Assembly: GCA_002311635.1 (NCBI GenBank)
Contig: DBZJ01000094.1
Location: forward strand, 1-20,672
Source of the DNA: Syntrophaceae bacterium UBA1163
Lineage (GTDB): Bacteria > Desulfobacterota > BSN033 > UBA1163
DNA: 20,672 nt
Direction: 5' to 3'
The notes beneath the pieces were generated by a model. It saw only the letters and a program-made list of their open reading frames with translations, made no database searches and was not told where the DNA came from. The position numbers and the translations under genes are program-made. The stretch's first letter is position 1; each line of letters starts with the position of its first letter. Of this stretch, positions 1-7,871 are shown piece by piece.

Positions 1-209
1 TTTTCAACATAGAAGCATGACATTTTTCACTTTTCTCCCATTGCGATACAGGCTCCGAGGGGAGAGGAGGCACCGGGTGGAATATTTTCTGAGCAAGAGC
101 CGCGAAAGTTCTTCTCTTCTGGTCGGGTCAAGACCCCTGTTCGCATGCCCGCCTCAGGCGCGGGCACCTGGAATGGCGGAATGAAGAGGAGGGTCGGAAA
201 CAGAAAATC
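1..209. other. Non-coding stretch downstream of rex
   Basis: I see no convincing gene here. The minus strand has a short ATG-started frame running off the left edge (about seven codons), too little to call. The stretch contains a GC-rich hairpin at 146-166 (arms TGCCCGC and GCGGGCA) and a small GGGTC/GACCC palindrome near 125-136. These may end rex transcription, but no T-run follows, so this is not a standard intrinsic terminator. Confidence 0.5.
146..166. repeat. GC-rich palindrome (7-bp arms)
   Basis: TGCCCGC, a 7-nt loop, then GCGGGCA form a perfect 7-bp hairpin. It resembles in style the GC-rich palindromes near 9509 and 15016, which suggests a dispersed palindromic repeat family rather than a gene-specific signal. 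It lies about 45 bp past the rex stop codon. Confidence 0.5.
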
Positions 210-875
210 CTACTTCCTATCTATGGAATATCCTGTCTCAGTTGAGAGAAGGTAGGCCAAATTGTCTAAGATCGTTGTGAAAAAGACATCCTTCACCACA
301 AACCCGGCGGGGACGGTGACCTGTGCTGGTGCGAAGTTAAGAATTCCTCTTACCCCTGCCTCTACCAGAAGATTGGCTACACTCTGAGCTTCTGAAGGAG
401 GGGTTGCGATGACCCCAATATCAATCTTCCTTTCTCTTGCCACTTCTTTAATACGGTTGATGTGAATAACCTCGGCTGGCTTGCCCAACTTTTCTGAGAC
501 CCTTCCAATGACTCTCGGAGGGTCAATATCGAATGCGGCCACGATCGTGTAATTCTGCTTAAGAAAATCCTTATAAGATAGCAGGGCAGCCCCCAAATTC
601 CCAATGCCGATCACCGCCATCTTCCACTCTTTATTCGAACCCAATATCTTCTTAATATTATTGAGCAAATCTTCCACATAATAGCCCACGCCTCGAATCC
701 CAAACTCACCGAAGTAGGCCAAGTCTTTTCGTACCTGGGCGGCATTCACAGCGCATTTCTTGGCCAGGAGAGCAGAAGAAACTACCTTTTCTCCCTTTCC
801 CTCCATCTCCTCTAAAGACCGGGAGTACCTTGACAATCTCCTAATGGTGGCCTCGGGAATTTTTTTGTACTTCAA
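210..875 (-). CDS. rex: Redox-sensing transcriptional repressor Rex
   Basis: Rex binds operators when NADH/NAD+ is low and releases them when NADH accumulates, so it controls anaerobic respiration and fermentation genes. The protein has an N-terminal winged-helix domain (about residues 1-75) with the family hallmark RKDLAYFGEFGIRGVGY, then a Rossmann domain with the GIGNLG dinucleotide loop at about residue 90. The open frame extends to a GTG at 893, but I place the start at TTG 875: an AAGGGG Shine-Dalgarno sits 8 nt upstream, and the resulting N-terminus (KYKKIPEATIRRLSRYSR) and 221-residue length fit Rex. The gene has its own promoter (907-935) and a Rex operator (878-895) over the ribosome-binding site, implying autorepression. 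It lies just downstream of a multihaem cytochrome on the same strand, a plausible target. Identity is secure; the start codon is less so. Confidence 0.95.
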   Translation of the reverse strand: MKYKKIPEATIRRLSRYSRSLEEMEGKGEKVVSSALLAKKCAVNAAQVRKDLAYFGEFGIRGVGYYVEDLLNNIKKILGSNKEWKMAVIGIGNLGAALLSYKDFLKQNYTIVAAFDIDPPRVIGRVSEKLGKPAEVIHINRIKEVARERKIDIGVIATPPSEAQSVANLLVEAGVRGILNFAPAQVTVPAGFVVKDVFFTTILDNLAYLLSTETGYSIDRK

Positions 876-877
876 TT

Positions 878-895
878 TTGTGACCCCTTTCACAA
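878..895 (-). promoter_or_regulatory. Rex operator (ROP site) over the rex leader
   Basis: TTGTGAC-N4-TTCACAA matches the known Rex consensus TTGTGAA-N4-TTCACAA at 13 of 14 defined positions. It lies about 12 bp downstream of the predicted -10 box and covers the AAGGGG ribosome-binding site of rex, so Rex binding should block its own transcription. The consensus is known; autoregulation here is inferred. Confidence 0.8.
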
Positions 896-906
896 ATCCT
901 AGGAAA

Positions 907-935
907 AAAATATTAAATTCTCACTATTTTGTCAA
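907..935 (-). promoter_or_regulatory. sigma70-like promoter of rex
   Basis: On the minus strand TTGACA (930-935) is followed by a 17-nt spacer and TATTTT (907-912). The predicted start of transcription falls near 900, directly ahead of the Rex operator. The promoter lies in the gap after the upstream cytochrome gene, so rex can be transcribed separately. Confidence 0.7.
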
Positions 936-990
936 GCATAACTTGATGGGGGTGTTTTGCCGCTCATTTTCGTACTCCTGGTACTTGACC

Positions 991-3150
991 TCACATCTTT
1001 CCCTGTGCGATGTCTTGCTTCTTCCTGGCGATCTGTTCGATTGCCTCATCCAGTCTATGATTAGCAGATTCGAATAGCTCTTCCGCATACTCCAGATTGT
1101 GGGCCCCCTTTCCATTCTTGGCCAAATTATAATTGAGCTCCGCTTCTCCGTACAACTTTCGATAGACAAAGGTGTGGCCTCCCCGGCGATCAATCCGATC
1201 GATCTCTTCTTTGACCTGGGTCAGCTTGGGATCCAGCTCCTTCAGCATATTCTCGGAGGTCGCTTTCCATCGGACGACCATCTCCCCATAGCTCTGGTCA
1301 TGACACTCGATGCACCGCTTCTTGATCGCATCGAAAGTCCCTTTCTTTTTCGCCAAGACACTTTGGTGGCAATCAACGCATTCCACCACATCCAGCTTAT
1401 TGCTCGGCCTCTCCTCGACGCCGATGCCTCCCTTTCCCTGGATAAGCCTTCTTACGTTCACATGACAATCCTCACATTTGACATTCTTAATCCCCGTTCC
1501 GTGATGGCATCCAGCACAAATTTTCATAAGTGTTTTCCCGTGCTTTTCGCGGGGAGTGTGGCAATCCGAACATTTAAGTCCTTTCCCTCCAATGTGGGTC
1601 TCGTGGGAAAATTTGATGTCGTTAAAAGGAACGGTCCGTCTCTCTATTCCAACATGACAGAGACTTGTACAGGTCAGTCGGGTTTGAAATTCCTGAGGTT
1701 TGTAATCTTTGTCGATGATCGCTAAAGCTCGCTCCGTCCTATTGCTCGCTGCATTGAGGAGCTTGAAGGTGTATTCGATGTTGTGAACCCCCTTGCCCAA
1801 AAGGACAAAGCTATAATTATGCCGAGCTTCGTTGAGAAGGTTCTGAGCCTTTTTAAAGGCGGCGGTGCTTCCGTTGGTCCTTTCAAACTCATATAACGCT
1901 TTCTGGACATTAAAGATCCTCTGGTTACTCTCACTCTCGGCTCTTGTCAGGAGCGATTTCCATTGTTTTAAGGTCTCATCGAATCCCTCTCCGTGGCAGT
2001 CGACGCAGGCCTCGCCGATCGCCCGCTCGACATACTTCGAGGTATGAAGTGCGGCCTGGCTTTCCTCCCCTCTCCGATGACAGGCGATGCAGTCCACATT
2101 CGTTGTAAACATGAGGCTGGGAGAATCCGGGACGCCGATCCCTCCGGTCCCGCGGTATAACTCTCTCGGCCCAAGATGCATCTCCTTGCTATGGCACTTA
2201 TCACAATTGGAAGGGGTATAAGCGATCGTGGGAATCGGCCCGATCTCATGGCGAAGAAAAGTATGGCAGCTTGAGCACTCGATCTTATGATCGGTGACAT
2301 GCTTCTGATGCATGAATTGAGAGGTATACTTCGTACTCAGGAGAATAGGCTCATTGTGGCATTCGACACATTTTCCCTCCGGCACATGGCCATCCCCTTG
2401 AACGACACTGAGATGGCATTTCTCGCAAGCCACCCCTCTCGCGATATACTTTTTGTGATTGAAGTTCCAGCCTTTGACCTGAATATCCCCTTTAGGCTCG
2501 ACATGACAGGAAGTGCAGCCGCCGATGGCGCAAGAAATGCATTCCTCTTCCCCTTTTGGACCGGCCTTATAATAGTGACAGATGAAGCAGTTGATTTCGT
2601 GAACGGTGAGGTGCAACCCTTGAACAAGTTGAGCGTGGCAGCTCGTGCAGCGGAGTTTCATCCCTCTTCTCAGTTCGCCTAAATGCTTGTTATGGGAGAA
2701 GGCCACATTTTTATAGATCATGTCCCCCTGAAGGTCTTCGATCTTATGACATCCCTTTTGGAGGCAACTCGCATCGCTGATCTGGGCGTGAGGCGCACTC
2801 GGCCTCTTCCCCGACAGGAAGTAAGCCAGCGACACTTGGCCATCCACCCATTTCCCCTTCAGATGGTTAAGAAATCCGGGCTCATAATGGCATTTCGTAC
2901 AGACCACATGCCGATGGCTGGAGGCTCTCCACGAGTCCATATAGACGTTCATCTGGTGGCAGAGGCCGCAGAAGGTAGAGCTCTCTGTAAATTTGAGAAG
3001 ACCAACAAGGACGACGAGAAAAACAAGGATACAAAAACCGAGGAAGACCTTGATCGCCTTGAGGTGAGCTTGAGTGCCTCTCTTCGCCTCATCGAAGAAG
3101 TCGATCCAAAAGCTCTTGACCAGATCGTAAAGATTTCTTATAGTTCCCAT
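991..3150 (-). CDS. Membrane-anchored multihaem cytochrome c (16 CXXCH, up to 18 haems), NapC/NirT-like N-terminus
   Basis: The 719-residue protein starts with one membrane helix (residues 34-53) followed by CGLCHQM (61-67), the layout of NapC/NirT/NrfH quinol dehydrogenases. It has 16 classical CXXCH sites, first at 61 and last at 613, plus two expanded candidates: CX4CH at 129-135 (CLQKGCH) and CX3CH at 494-499 (CTSLCH). Four modules start with an F-[SNM]-H-x-x-[HY] pattern (151, 229, 279, 514), as in class III-like haem modules. About 140 residues are duplicated: 334-478 and 572-705 share GGIGV, two CXXCH and a helical segment with GKG-[AV]-HN-x-EY. It probably accepts electrons from menaquinol and passes them to periplasmic partners. 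It has its own promoter and stands upstream of rex. The exact acceptor is unknown. Confidence 0.9.
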   Translation of the reverse strand: MGTIRNLYDLVKSFWIDFFDEAKRGTQAHLKAIKVFLGFCILVFLVVLVGLLKFTESSTFCGLCHQMNVYMDSWRASSHRHVVCTKCHYEPGFLNHLKGKWVDGQVSLAYFLSGKRPSAPHAQISDASCLQKGCHKIEDLQGDMIYKNVAFSHNKHLGELRRGMKLRCTSCHAQLVQGLHLTVHEINCFICHYYKAGPKGEEECISCAIGGCTSCHVEPKGDIQVKGWNFNHKKYIARGVACEKCHLSVVQGDGHVPEGKCVECHNEPILLSTKYTSQFMHQKHVTDHKIECSSCHTFLRHEIGPIPTIAYTPSNCDKCHSKEMHLGPRELYRGTGGIGVPDSPSLMFTTNVDCIACHRRGEESQAALHTSKYVERAIGEACVDCHGEGFDETLKQWKSLLTRAESESNQRIFNVQKALYEFERTNGSTAAFKKAQNLLNEARHNYSFVLLGKGVHNIEYTFKLLNAASNRTERALAIIDKDYKPQEFQTRLTCTSLCHVGIERRTVPFNDIKFSHETHIGGKGLKCSDCHTPREKHGKTLMKICAGCHHGTGIKNVKCEDCHVNVRRLIQGKGGIGVEERPSNKLDVVECVDCHQSVLAKKKGTFDAIKKRCIECHDQSYGEMVVRWKATSENMLKELDPKLTQVKEEIDRIDRRGGHTFVYRKLYGEAELNYNLAKNGKGAHNLEYAEELFESANHRLDEAIEQIARKKQDIAQGKM

Positions 3151-3174
3151 ACGAAGGCACCCGCCCGGAACTAA

Positions 3175-3202
3175 ATTCTACAATCTTTTAAAATTATTTC
3201 AA
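3175..3202 (-). promoter_or_regulatory. Promoter of the multihaem cytochrome gene
   Basis: Minus-strand TTGAAA (3197-3202), a 16-nt spacer and TAGAAT (3175-3180) form a good sigma70-like promoter about 25 bp from the start codon. A GGGGAA-TT-TTCCCC palindrome (3203-3216) lies immediately upstream of the -35 box. Confidence 0.6.
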
Positions 3203-3216
3203 GGGGAATTTTCCCC
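3203..3216. promoter_or_regulatory. Palindrome GGGGAA-N2-TTCCCC next to the cytochrome -35 box
   Basis: Perfect 6-bp arms around a 2-bp centre abut the -35 hexamer of the cytochrome promoter within the divergent spacer to the DUF1684 gene. The position suits an activator or repressor site. I do not recognise the regulator. Confidence 0.35.
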
Positions 3217-3353
3217 TGTCGAGGTTGTCCTCTCAACGAAAAGGAGAGGGGGCTGGCGGAGATAGGGCAAACCGCGAGAAGAAAAACGATGGCCGTCATG
3301 ATCATCCGCCTGATCCCATTCATCCTCCTCCCTGAAAATCGGGAAATGGTTTA

Positions 3354-4001
3354 ATGGATCGATCTCTCAAATTTGATCGAAGATGGATCTTCTTCTCAAT
3401 CTGCTCGTTCTGTTTTATTCTCTTGCTTGGAAAGCCCGACCTCGTTCTCGCTCAGGTGGAAGAAAGTCCTCTCAAACAGAGAGAGGAGAAATTAAAGGGT
3501 TTCCGAGAAAGGAAGGACCGGTTCTTTCGAGAAGATTCCCGGTCTCCGTTGAAAGAGGCCGACCGGAAAGGGTTCAAGGGCCTCGTTTACTACCCTATCG
3601 ACCTCCGGTATGCAATGAGCGGATCCGTTGAAAAATATCCCGTTGAGCCGAAACCTATATACACAACACTTCCCACAAACAAGGAGGCGGGCAAGAAATA
3701 TGTGAAATACGGCCGATTCAAATTCAAATGGGATGGAAAAGAATACCTGCTCCAAATCTACCGACCGTTAGCGGGCGATGATCTTTTCCTCCCGTTCAAA
3801 GATAAGACTTCAGGGATAGAGACTTATGGGAAGGGACGCTATCTCTATATCGAGCCGGTGTCCGGAGCAAAGGTGTTGATCGATTTCAATCGAGCTTACA
3901 ATCCTTTCTGTCAGTACAATGAAAGATATACCTGTCCTTTCGCCCCGGAGGAGAACTGGCTTGACGTCGCCGTCCGGGCCGGGGAAAAGCGTTTTCGATG
4001 A
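3354..4001 (+). CDS. Secreted DUF1684 family protein
   Basis: A 215-residue protein with an N-terminal signal sequence (basic start, then a hydrophobic run at about residues 12-33). The mature part shows DUF1684 hallmarks: a YGRFKFKWDGKEYLLQIY strand segment, LFLPFKDKTSG, then near the C-terminus DFNRAYNPFCQYNERYTCP, two cysteines spaced C-x7-C in a conserved aromatic and proline setting, and NWLDVAVRAGEK at the end. The function of this family is not established. No strong ribosome-binding site precedes the ATG. The selenocysteine-candidate cytochrome gene starts 46 bp downstream on the same strand, so the two probably form an operon, and both products are predicted to be exported. The family assignment rests on the C-terminal motif. 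Confidence 0.8.
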   Translation: MDRSLKFDRRWIFFSICSFCFILLLGKPDLVLAQVEESPLKQREEKLKGFRERKDRFFREDSRSPLKEADRKGFKGLVYYPIDLRYAMSGSVEKYPVEPKPIYTTLPTNKEAGKKYVKYGRFKFKWDGKEYLLQIYRPLAGDDLFLPFKDKTSGIETYGKGRYLYIEPVSGAKVLIDFNRAYNPFCQYNERYTCPFAPEENWLDVAVRAGEKRFR

Positions 4002-4047
4002 CGGTGGCAACACGAAAAATAAATTCCATGAGAAAAGGAGCGAGCCT

Positions 4048-5631
4048 TTGAAATCCGCAGGAATCTTCATTTTTGGAGTGGCGGGTCTGGTTTTCAATTT
4101 ATCTGCATCCTCTCTCTCTTTCTCGTCTCCAAAGGCCCAATTCAGCATCGTCTATTCGAATGACGTGATGGGCGAGGTCGAGCCTTGCGGGTGATTCAGA
4201 AACCCTCTTGGCGGCGTTGCCAAGAAGGCCACACTGATCTCCCAGATGAAGAAAGAAGGGAGGAAAATCCTACTTTTCGACACCGGAAATTTTCTTTTCC
4301 GAAAACCTCCCCAGGCAGAGACCAAACGCAGGGACGCCCTTCTCCGTGCTAACCTCCTCATCCATTCCTATAATGAAATGGGATACGATGTCGTCAACGT
4401 AGGCGAGAAAGATCTGACGATGGGGGTCAAGTTTCTCTTTGAAGTGAGCCCGAGCGTGAAATTCTCCTTTGTCTCGACCAACCTTGTGGACAAAAAAACC
4501 GGAAGGCATGTCTTCAAACCTTATGCCATCAAGGAGATCGCCGGTCTGCGGGTTGGGGTATTGGGTCTGCTGGACGATCATTTCAATTCCACCCTCCAAG
4601 AGAAAGACCCGGGATTAAACGTCACCGAACCTGTCGCGGCTTTAAAGGCCGCGATGAAAGGTTTGAGGGAATATTGCGACCTCATCGTTGTCCTCTCCCA
4701 ATTGGGCGAATCGAAAGATAAAAAGTTGGCCAGGGAAGCTCACGATATCGACCTCATCTTAGGAGGAGGGGGTGAGTCGAGAAGGGTGGTTATGGAGAGA
4801 GAAAATGGGACGGCCATTTACCGATTGGAGCCGAGAGGAGGATATTTGGGCCGGGTGGATTATTCCTTAAGCGATACAAAGAGACCTATTCAATTTACGA
4901 TTTCCGACGAACAGGAGGCGTTACAGAAAAAATTGGAAAGACTGGCCTTCCATGCGACGCAAATGAGGACAGAGATGGCCAAGGCCGGACAACAGGACGA
5001 AATCAAAGCCAAAGAGCTGAGGTTCTTGGAGTCAAAACAGAAGGAATTGGAAAAGGCCCTTCTTGCTTTCGGGGATAAGAATCTTTACCGACACGTCGTC
5101 ATTCCCGTGCAGATGGCTGTATCCGATGATCCGAGCATCACTAAGGAACTGGAAATGTATCGGGCTGAGTCGGCAAAGCTATATAAGCCAAAAATTGCTT
5201 TTGAGGCTGGAAAGGATTTGTCGGAAACAGAGATGGTCGCCCGAATTCCTAAGACAAGTCCCTTTGTCGGAGCGATCTCCTGCAAAAAATGCCACGAAGT
5301 GAATTACAGAAATTGGGTTAAGACCAAACATGCCAGGGCCTCCCAGACCATCGCCGCTTCCCCTCCGTATGCCCAGGAGGAGTGTCTGATGTGCCATTCC
5401 ACGGGCTACGGTAAGATTGGAGAGTATGCGGCTGTTTCAGAAATTCCCTTTTACCTGCAAGGGGTGCAATGTGAGGCCTGTCACGGTGAAGGGAGAGGAC
5501 ATCCGGAAAAGGGAAAGATGGCGAGAAAGGTGACCCTTGGTATCTGCCGAAACTGCCATACCAAGGATCAAAGCCCCACCTTTAATTATGTGGCTTATTT
5601 GGAAAAGATCGGTTGCAAAATCCCGAGGTGA
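4048..5631 (+). CDS. UshA-like metallophosphatase-fold/tetrahaem cytochrome c fusion, probable selenoprotein (TGA codon 49 = Sec)
   Basis: Read as one 527-residue gene. TTG 4048 follows AAGGAG by 7 nt and opens a signal peptide (residues 1-30). The frame then reads FSIVYSNDVMGEVEPCG, TGA at 4192-4194, and continues without shift as FRNPLGGVAKKATLISQMKK. Both halves belong to the EPCGC...LGG...A-R-R-A-type start of UshA-like proteins, with TGA where a second Cys is expected, giving Cys47-Gly-Sec49. A SECIS-like hairpin follows (4203-4228). Residues to about 285 resemble a 5'-nucleotidase metallophosphatase domain, but the usual GNHE and GGHTH metal motifs read NVGEKD and GGGGES. A charged helical stretch (about 290-350) leads to a cytochrome c554-like domain with CXXCH at 412, 446, 475 and 500. 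It is likely a periplasmic redox protein, not a nucleotidase. A plain nonsense mutation or sequencing error is the alternative; an annotation starting at ATG 4246 would lose the signal peptide and the motif. Confidence 0.75.
4203..4228 (+). promoter_or_regulatory. Candidate bacterial SECIS element
   Basis: The sequence after the in-frame TGA folds into CCCTCTTGGC / GCCAAGAAGG: nine pairs with one C-A mismatch, and a 6-nt loop GGCGTT. The loop begins 18 nt after the TGA and opens with GG. From memory, the bacterial SECIS model asks for a loop 16-37 nt from UGA with a G in its first two positions, and in E. coli fdhF the loop GG is also at positions 19-20. The stem also encodes the family's conserved LGGVAK, so part of the pairing could be coincidental. 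Confidence 0.65.
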
Positions 5632-5632
5632 C

Positions 5633-5743
5633 GGGTTCAAGGGGTCCAGGATTCAAGGGTTCAAGCGATTTCTATTGGTGAGTCGTTCAGTTTTTTAAGA
5701 AGCCCTGGAGTCCTCGGTCCCTCGAATCCTTGAACCCTTTTTT
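5633..5743. terminator. Bidirectional terminator/repeat between convergent genes
   Basis: AAGGGTTCAAG (5655-5665) pairs perfectly with CTTGAACCCTT (5729-5739), and a second copy of GGGTTCAAGG (5633-5642) can pair with CCTTGAACCC (5728-5737). On the plus strand the right arm ends in a T6 run. The GGATTCAAGGGTTCAAG wording is repetitive and looks like a dispersed intergenic repeat. It separates the plus-strand selenoprotein candidate from the minus-strand CbcL-like gene. Confidence 0.6.
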
Positions 5744-7714
5744 CTAAACCAAGAACTCCCACGCAATCAGGAAGACGCACAGAAGCCCGATGGCCACCAT
5801 GGCAAATCCCACAATGGTTGAGAAGAGGTCCGTGCCCACGCTTGGGTATTTATCCCGATAAGTCTCCAATCTATTCTCAGCCAGCAGGCGACGATATTGT
5901 TCCTGCCGTTCCTCCACCAGTTCGTATTTGGGAAATCTTCCCGTAAAAATCACCGTGTCTATGGGGAACTTCGAAGGCCGAAAATGCGTGTTGAAGAAGT
6001 GGACCGTGAAGATGAACCCGGAGGCCAAAAGCGCTTCATCCGAATGAACGATCGTGGCAATGTTGAGAGTCCATCCGGGTAAAAAGAGGGTGAAGAATCC
6101 TGGAAACCAGAGCATCAACCCTGAGAACCCGATGGCGAACATTCCCCAGAAGACAGCGAGAAAATCGAATTTTTCCCAATAGGTCCACCGGTCGAACCTG
6201 GGTTTCGGCCCCTTGTTAAGAAACCAGCGGATCATCCCGATGATGTCCTGAATGTCTTTCCAGCGAGGGGAGAGCGAATCCGGGCCGAAAAGTCTTTGGA
6301 AGAGACCGGGATTCCCTCGGATCTTCTTGAAGAAGAGGAAATAAGCGATGTAGGCCATGGTCGTTCCGAAATAGGCAAAGGTGATGCCAGCGCAAATGCG
6401 ATGAATCAAACCGGCCATCCTGGCCCCTCCTAAAAAGTGCATCAGACCAATGGCCCAGGGGGCATGCGAAAATTTTAACGGGAGCCCGGTCAGGACGAGG
6501 CCGATAAAGCTCACCATCATCGTAAAATGGAGCACAATGTCAAAAAGGCTAAATCGTCGATAAATATGCCCGGCTTCATCGGGTCTTACATGCTGAGGGA
6601 AGAAAATCCCCTTGGCCCTCAACTCCCTTTTTTCCCAAAAGTCCTTTCGCCACCAGAGGAACGCGTGGAGCCAAAATACTCCAAAGACGGAGACGAGGAG
6701 GCCGGTCATGAGGACGAAGGTTCCGTAGAGCACCGGCTCTCTTTCTGGATCAGTATGGGTTGCATGCGGAATCCATTGCACGAAGCGGCTATTCGCCCTC
6801 CGGTGGCACTTGCCGCAGGTCTCCACCAGCCGTTTTTCCGAGATGAGAGACTTTGGATTATCGGGAGGCAGAATGTTGTGAAACCCGTGGCAATCCGCAC
6901 AACCTGCAACCAGTTTCGGGTAGCCAAGATGCTCCACCTTCCCGTGATAACTCTCGTAATAGGTTTGAGTGGCGATGAGAAAAACCCTGTTTCTCTCCAT
7001 CATCTCCTTGTCCGCATGACATTTCTGGCAGACTTCCGTATGGAACTCCTTCCTGAATTCCACGCTCTTGGGTTCGTCGCCTTTCAGCAACGGAATTTTA
7101 TGGAGACCATGACAATCGCTGCAGGTGGCTGAATCCGGATTCCCCTCGAGGACGGCTTTGCCATGGACGCTTTGAGAATAACCATCATCCGAGTGGCAGG
7201 TCGTACATGTCTTGATCACCCGGACTTTATCTCCCTTCCACGGAGTCAACGCGTGGATGTCTTTGTGGCAGTCTTTACACTGAATGTCGTTGAGGAAATG
7301 GGCGCTTGCATAATGCTCTGCCCCTTCCTTCTTATGACATCGATGGCAGGTGACTGGCTCGGCATGAATTCTTGCCCCTTTGGTTTTGGTATGGACGTTG
7401 ATATCCGTGATGTCATAGTGGCAACTGTTGCAAGAATTGGCACCGTGAACAGACTGGGCAAACTTCCTTTCGCTTATTTTCTTGTGACACCCCAAACATT
7501 CGGAGTTGTCAATACATTCATAGCAGTATTCTCGACCCTTGACGACAAATTTCTCTCCCTTTTTCGCAGGTCCAGAAGGTTCGGTCACCCCGGAGAGTTT
7601 CGCACCCTCTTTTTCGGGACCGGAGGTCGCTGCGCATGACATTCCCGAGCCCAAAAAGAGCGAGAATGAGAGAATGAGAAAAAAGAGGGCTGCCTTAATA
7701 AACTTCGGTTTCAC
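5744..7714 (-). CDS. CbcL-like nonahaem cytochrome c/cytochrome b fusion (quinol oxidoreductase)
   Basis: 656 residues starting at GTG with GGGAG 4 nt upstream. An export signal (residues 6-28) precedes a periplasmic domain with nine CXXCH sites at 73, 95, 123, 146, 170, 198, 229, 272 and 300, plus an extra Cys64/Cys67 pair. The C-terminal half has about six membrane segments (329-355, 392-412, 432-461, 518-540, 558-575, 632-652) with histidines suited to bind b haems (for example LH396, MH426, IH438, VH557, VH572), as in cytochrome b561/HydB-type subunits. This layout matches Geobacter CbcL, an inner-membrane menaquinol oxidase for low-potential extracellular electron transfer. A role in passing quinol electrons to periplasmic cytochromes encoded nearby is inferred. 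No partner iron-sulfur or catalytic subunit is adjacent. The b-haem ligands are guesses from sequence. Thiosulfate reductase-type cytochrome b fusions are the main alternative. Confidence 0.85.
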   Translation of the reverse strand: MKPKFIKAALFFLILSFSLFLGSGMSCAATSGPEKEGAKLSGVTEPSGPAKKGEKFVVKGREYCYECIDNSECLGCHKKISERKFAQSVHGANSCNSCHYDITDINVHTKTKGARIHAEPVTCHRCHKKEGAEHYASAHFLNDIQCKDCHKDIHALTPWKGDKVRVIKTCTTCHSDDGYSQSVHGKAVLEGNPDSATCSDCHGLHKIPLLKGDEPKSVEFRKEFHTEVCQKCHADKEMMERNRVFLIATQTYYESYHGKVEHLGYPKLVAGCADCHGFHNILPPDNPKSLISEKRLVETCGKCHRRANSRFVQWIPHATHTDPEREPVLYGTFVLMTGLLVSVFGVFWLHAFLWWRKDFWEKRELRAKGIFFPQHVRPDEAGHIYRRFSLFDIVLHFTMMVSFIGLVLTGLPLKFSHAPWAIGLMHFLGGARMAGLIHRICAGITFAYFGTTMAYIAYFLFFKKIRGNPGLFQRLFGPDSLSPRWKDIQDIIGMIRWFLNKGPKPRFDRWTYWEKFDFLAVFWGMFAIGFSGLMLWFPGFFTLFLPGWTLNIATIVHSDEALLASGFIFTVHFFNTHFRPSKFPIDTVIFTGRFPKYELVEERQEQYRRLLAENRLETYRDKYPSVGTDLFSTIVGFAMVAIGLLCVFLIAWEFLV

Positions 7715-7871
7715 AATGCTCCCAAAAATTTATAAAATCGCCCGCCCTCAAAAAATGGAGAGGGGCTTACTTCTCCAAAACCTAAAGAAAATTTAAATTT
7801 TTTGGATTTTGAACGTGGGCAGAATCTGATTTTTTTAACACAATCAAGAATTGAAGTCAATATGACTACAA

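Noticed and set aside
2287..3174. Long plus-strand open frames opposite the multihaem cytochrome
   Set aside because: They are antisense shadows of a gene with 16 haem motifs and clear domain structure; their translations show no recognisable family.
3919..4194. ATG 3919 as the start of the upstream frame
   Set aside because: It overlaps the DUF1684 gene by 83 bp and would put about 43 unrelated residues before the signal peptide; TTG 4048 with AAGGAG at 7 nt is better.
4192..4245. Reading the TGA as the end of a short gene followed by a separate gene starting at ATG 4246
   Set aside because: The frame is unbroken on both sides, the conserved LGG...KKA segment lies between the TGA and that ATG, no ribosome-binding site precedes 4246, and the signal peptide is upstream of the TGA.
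7815..7850. Possible second Rex site upstream of the CbcL-like gene (TTGTGTTA on the minus strand)
   Set aside because: Only one half-site is acceptable; the other half (AAATCAGA) does not match TTCACAA or TAACACAA.
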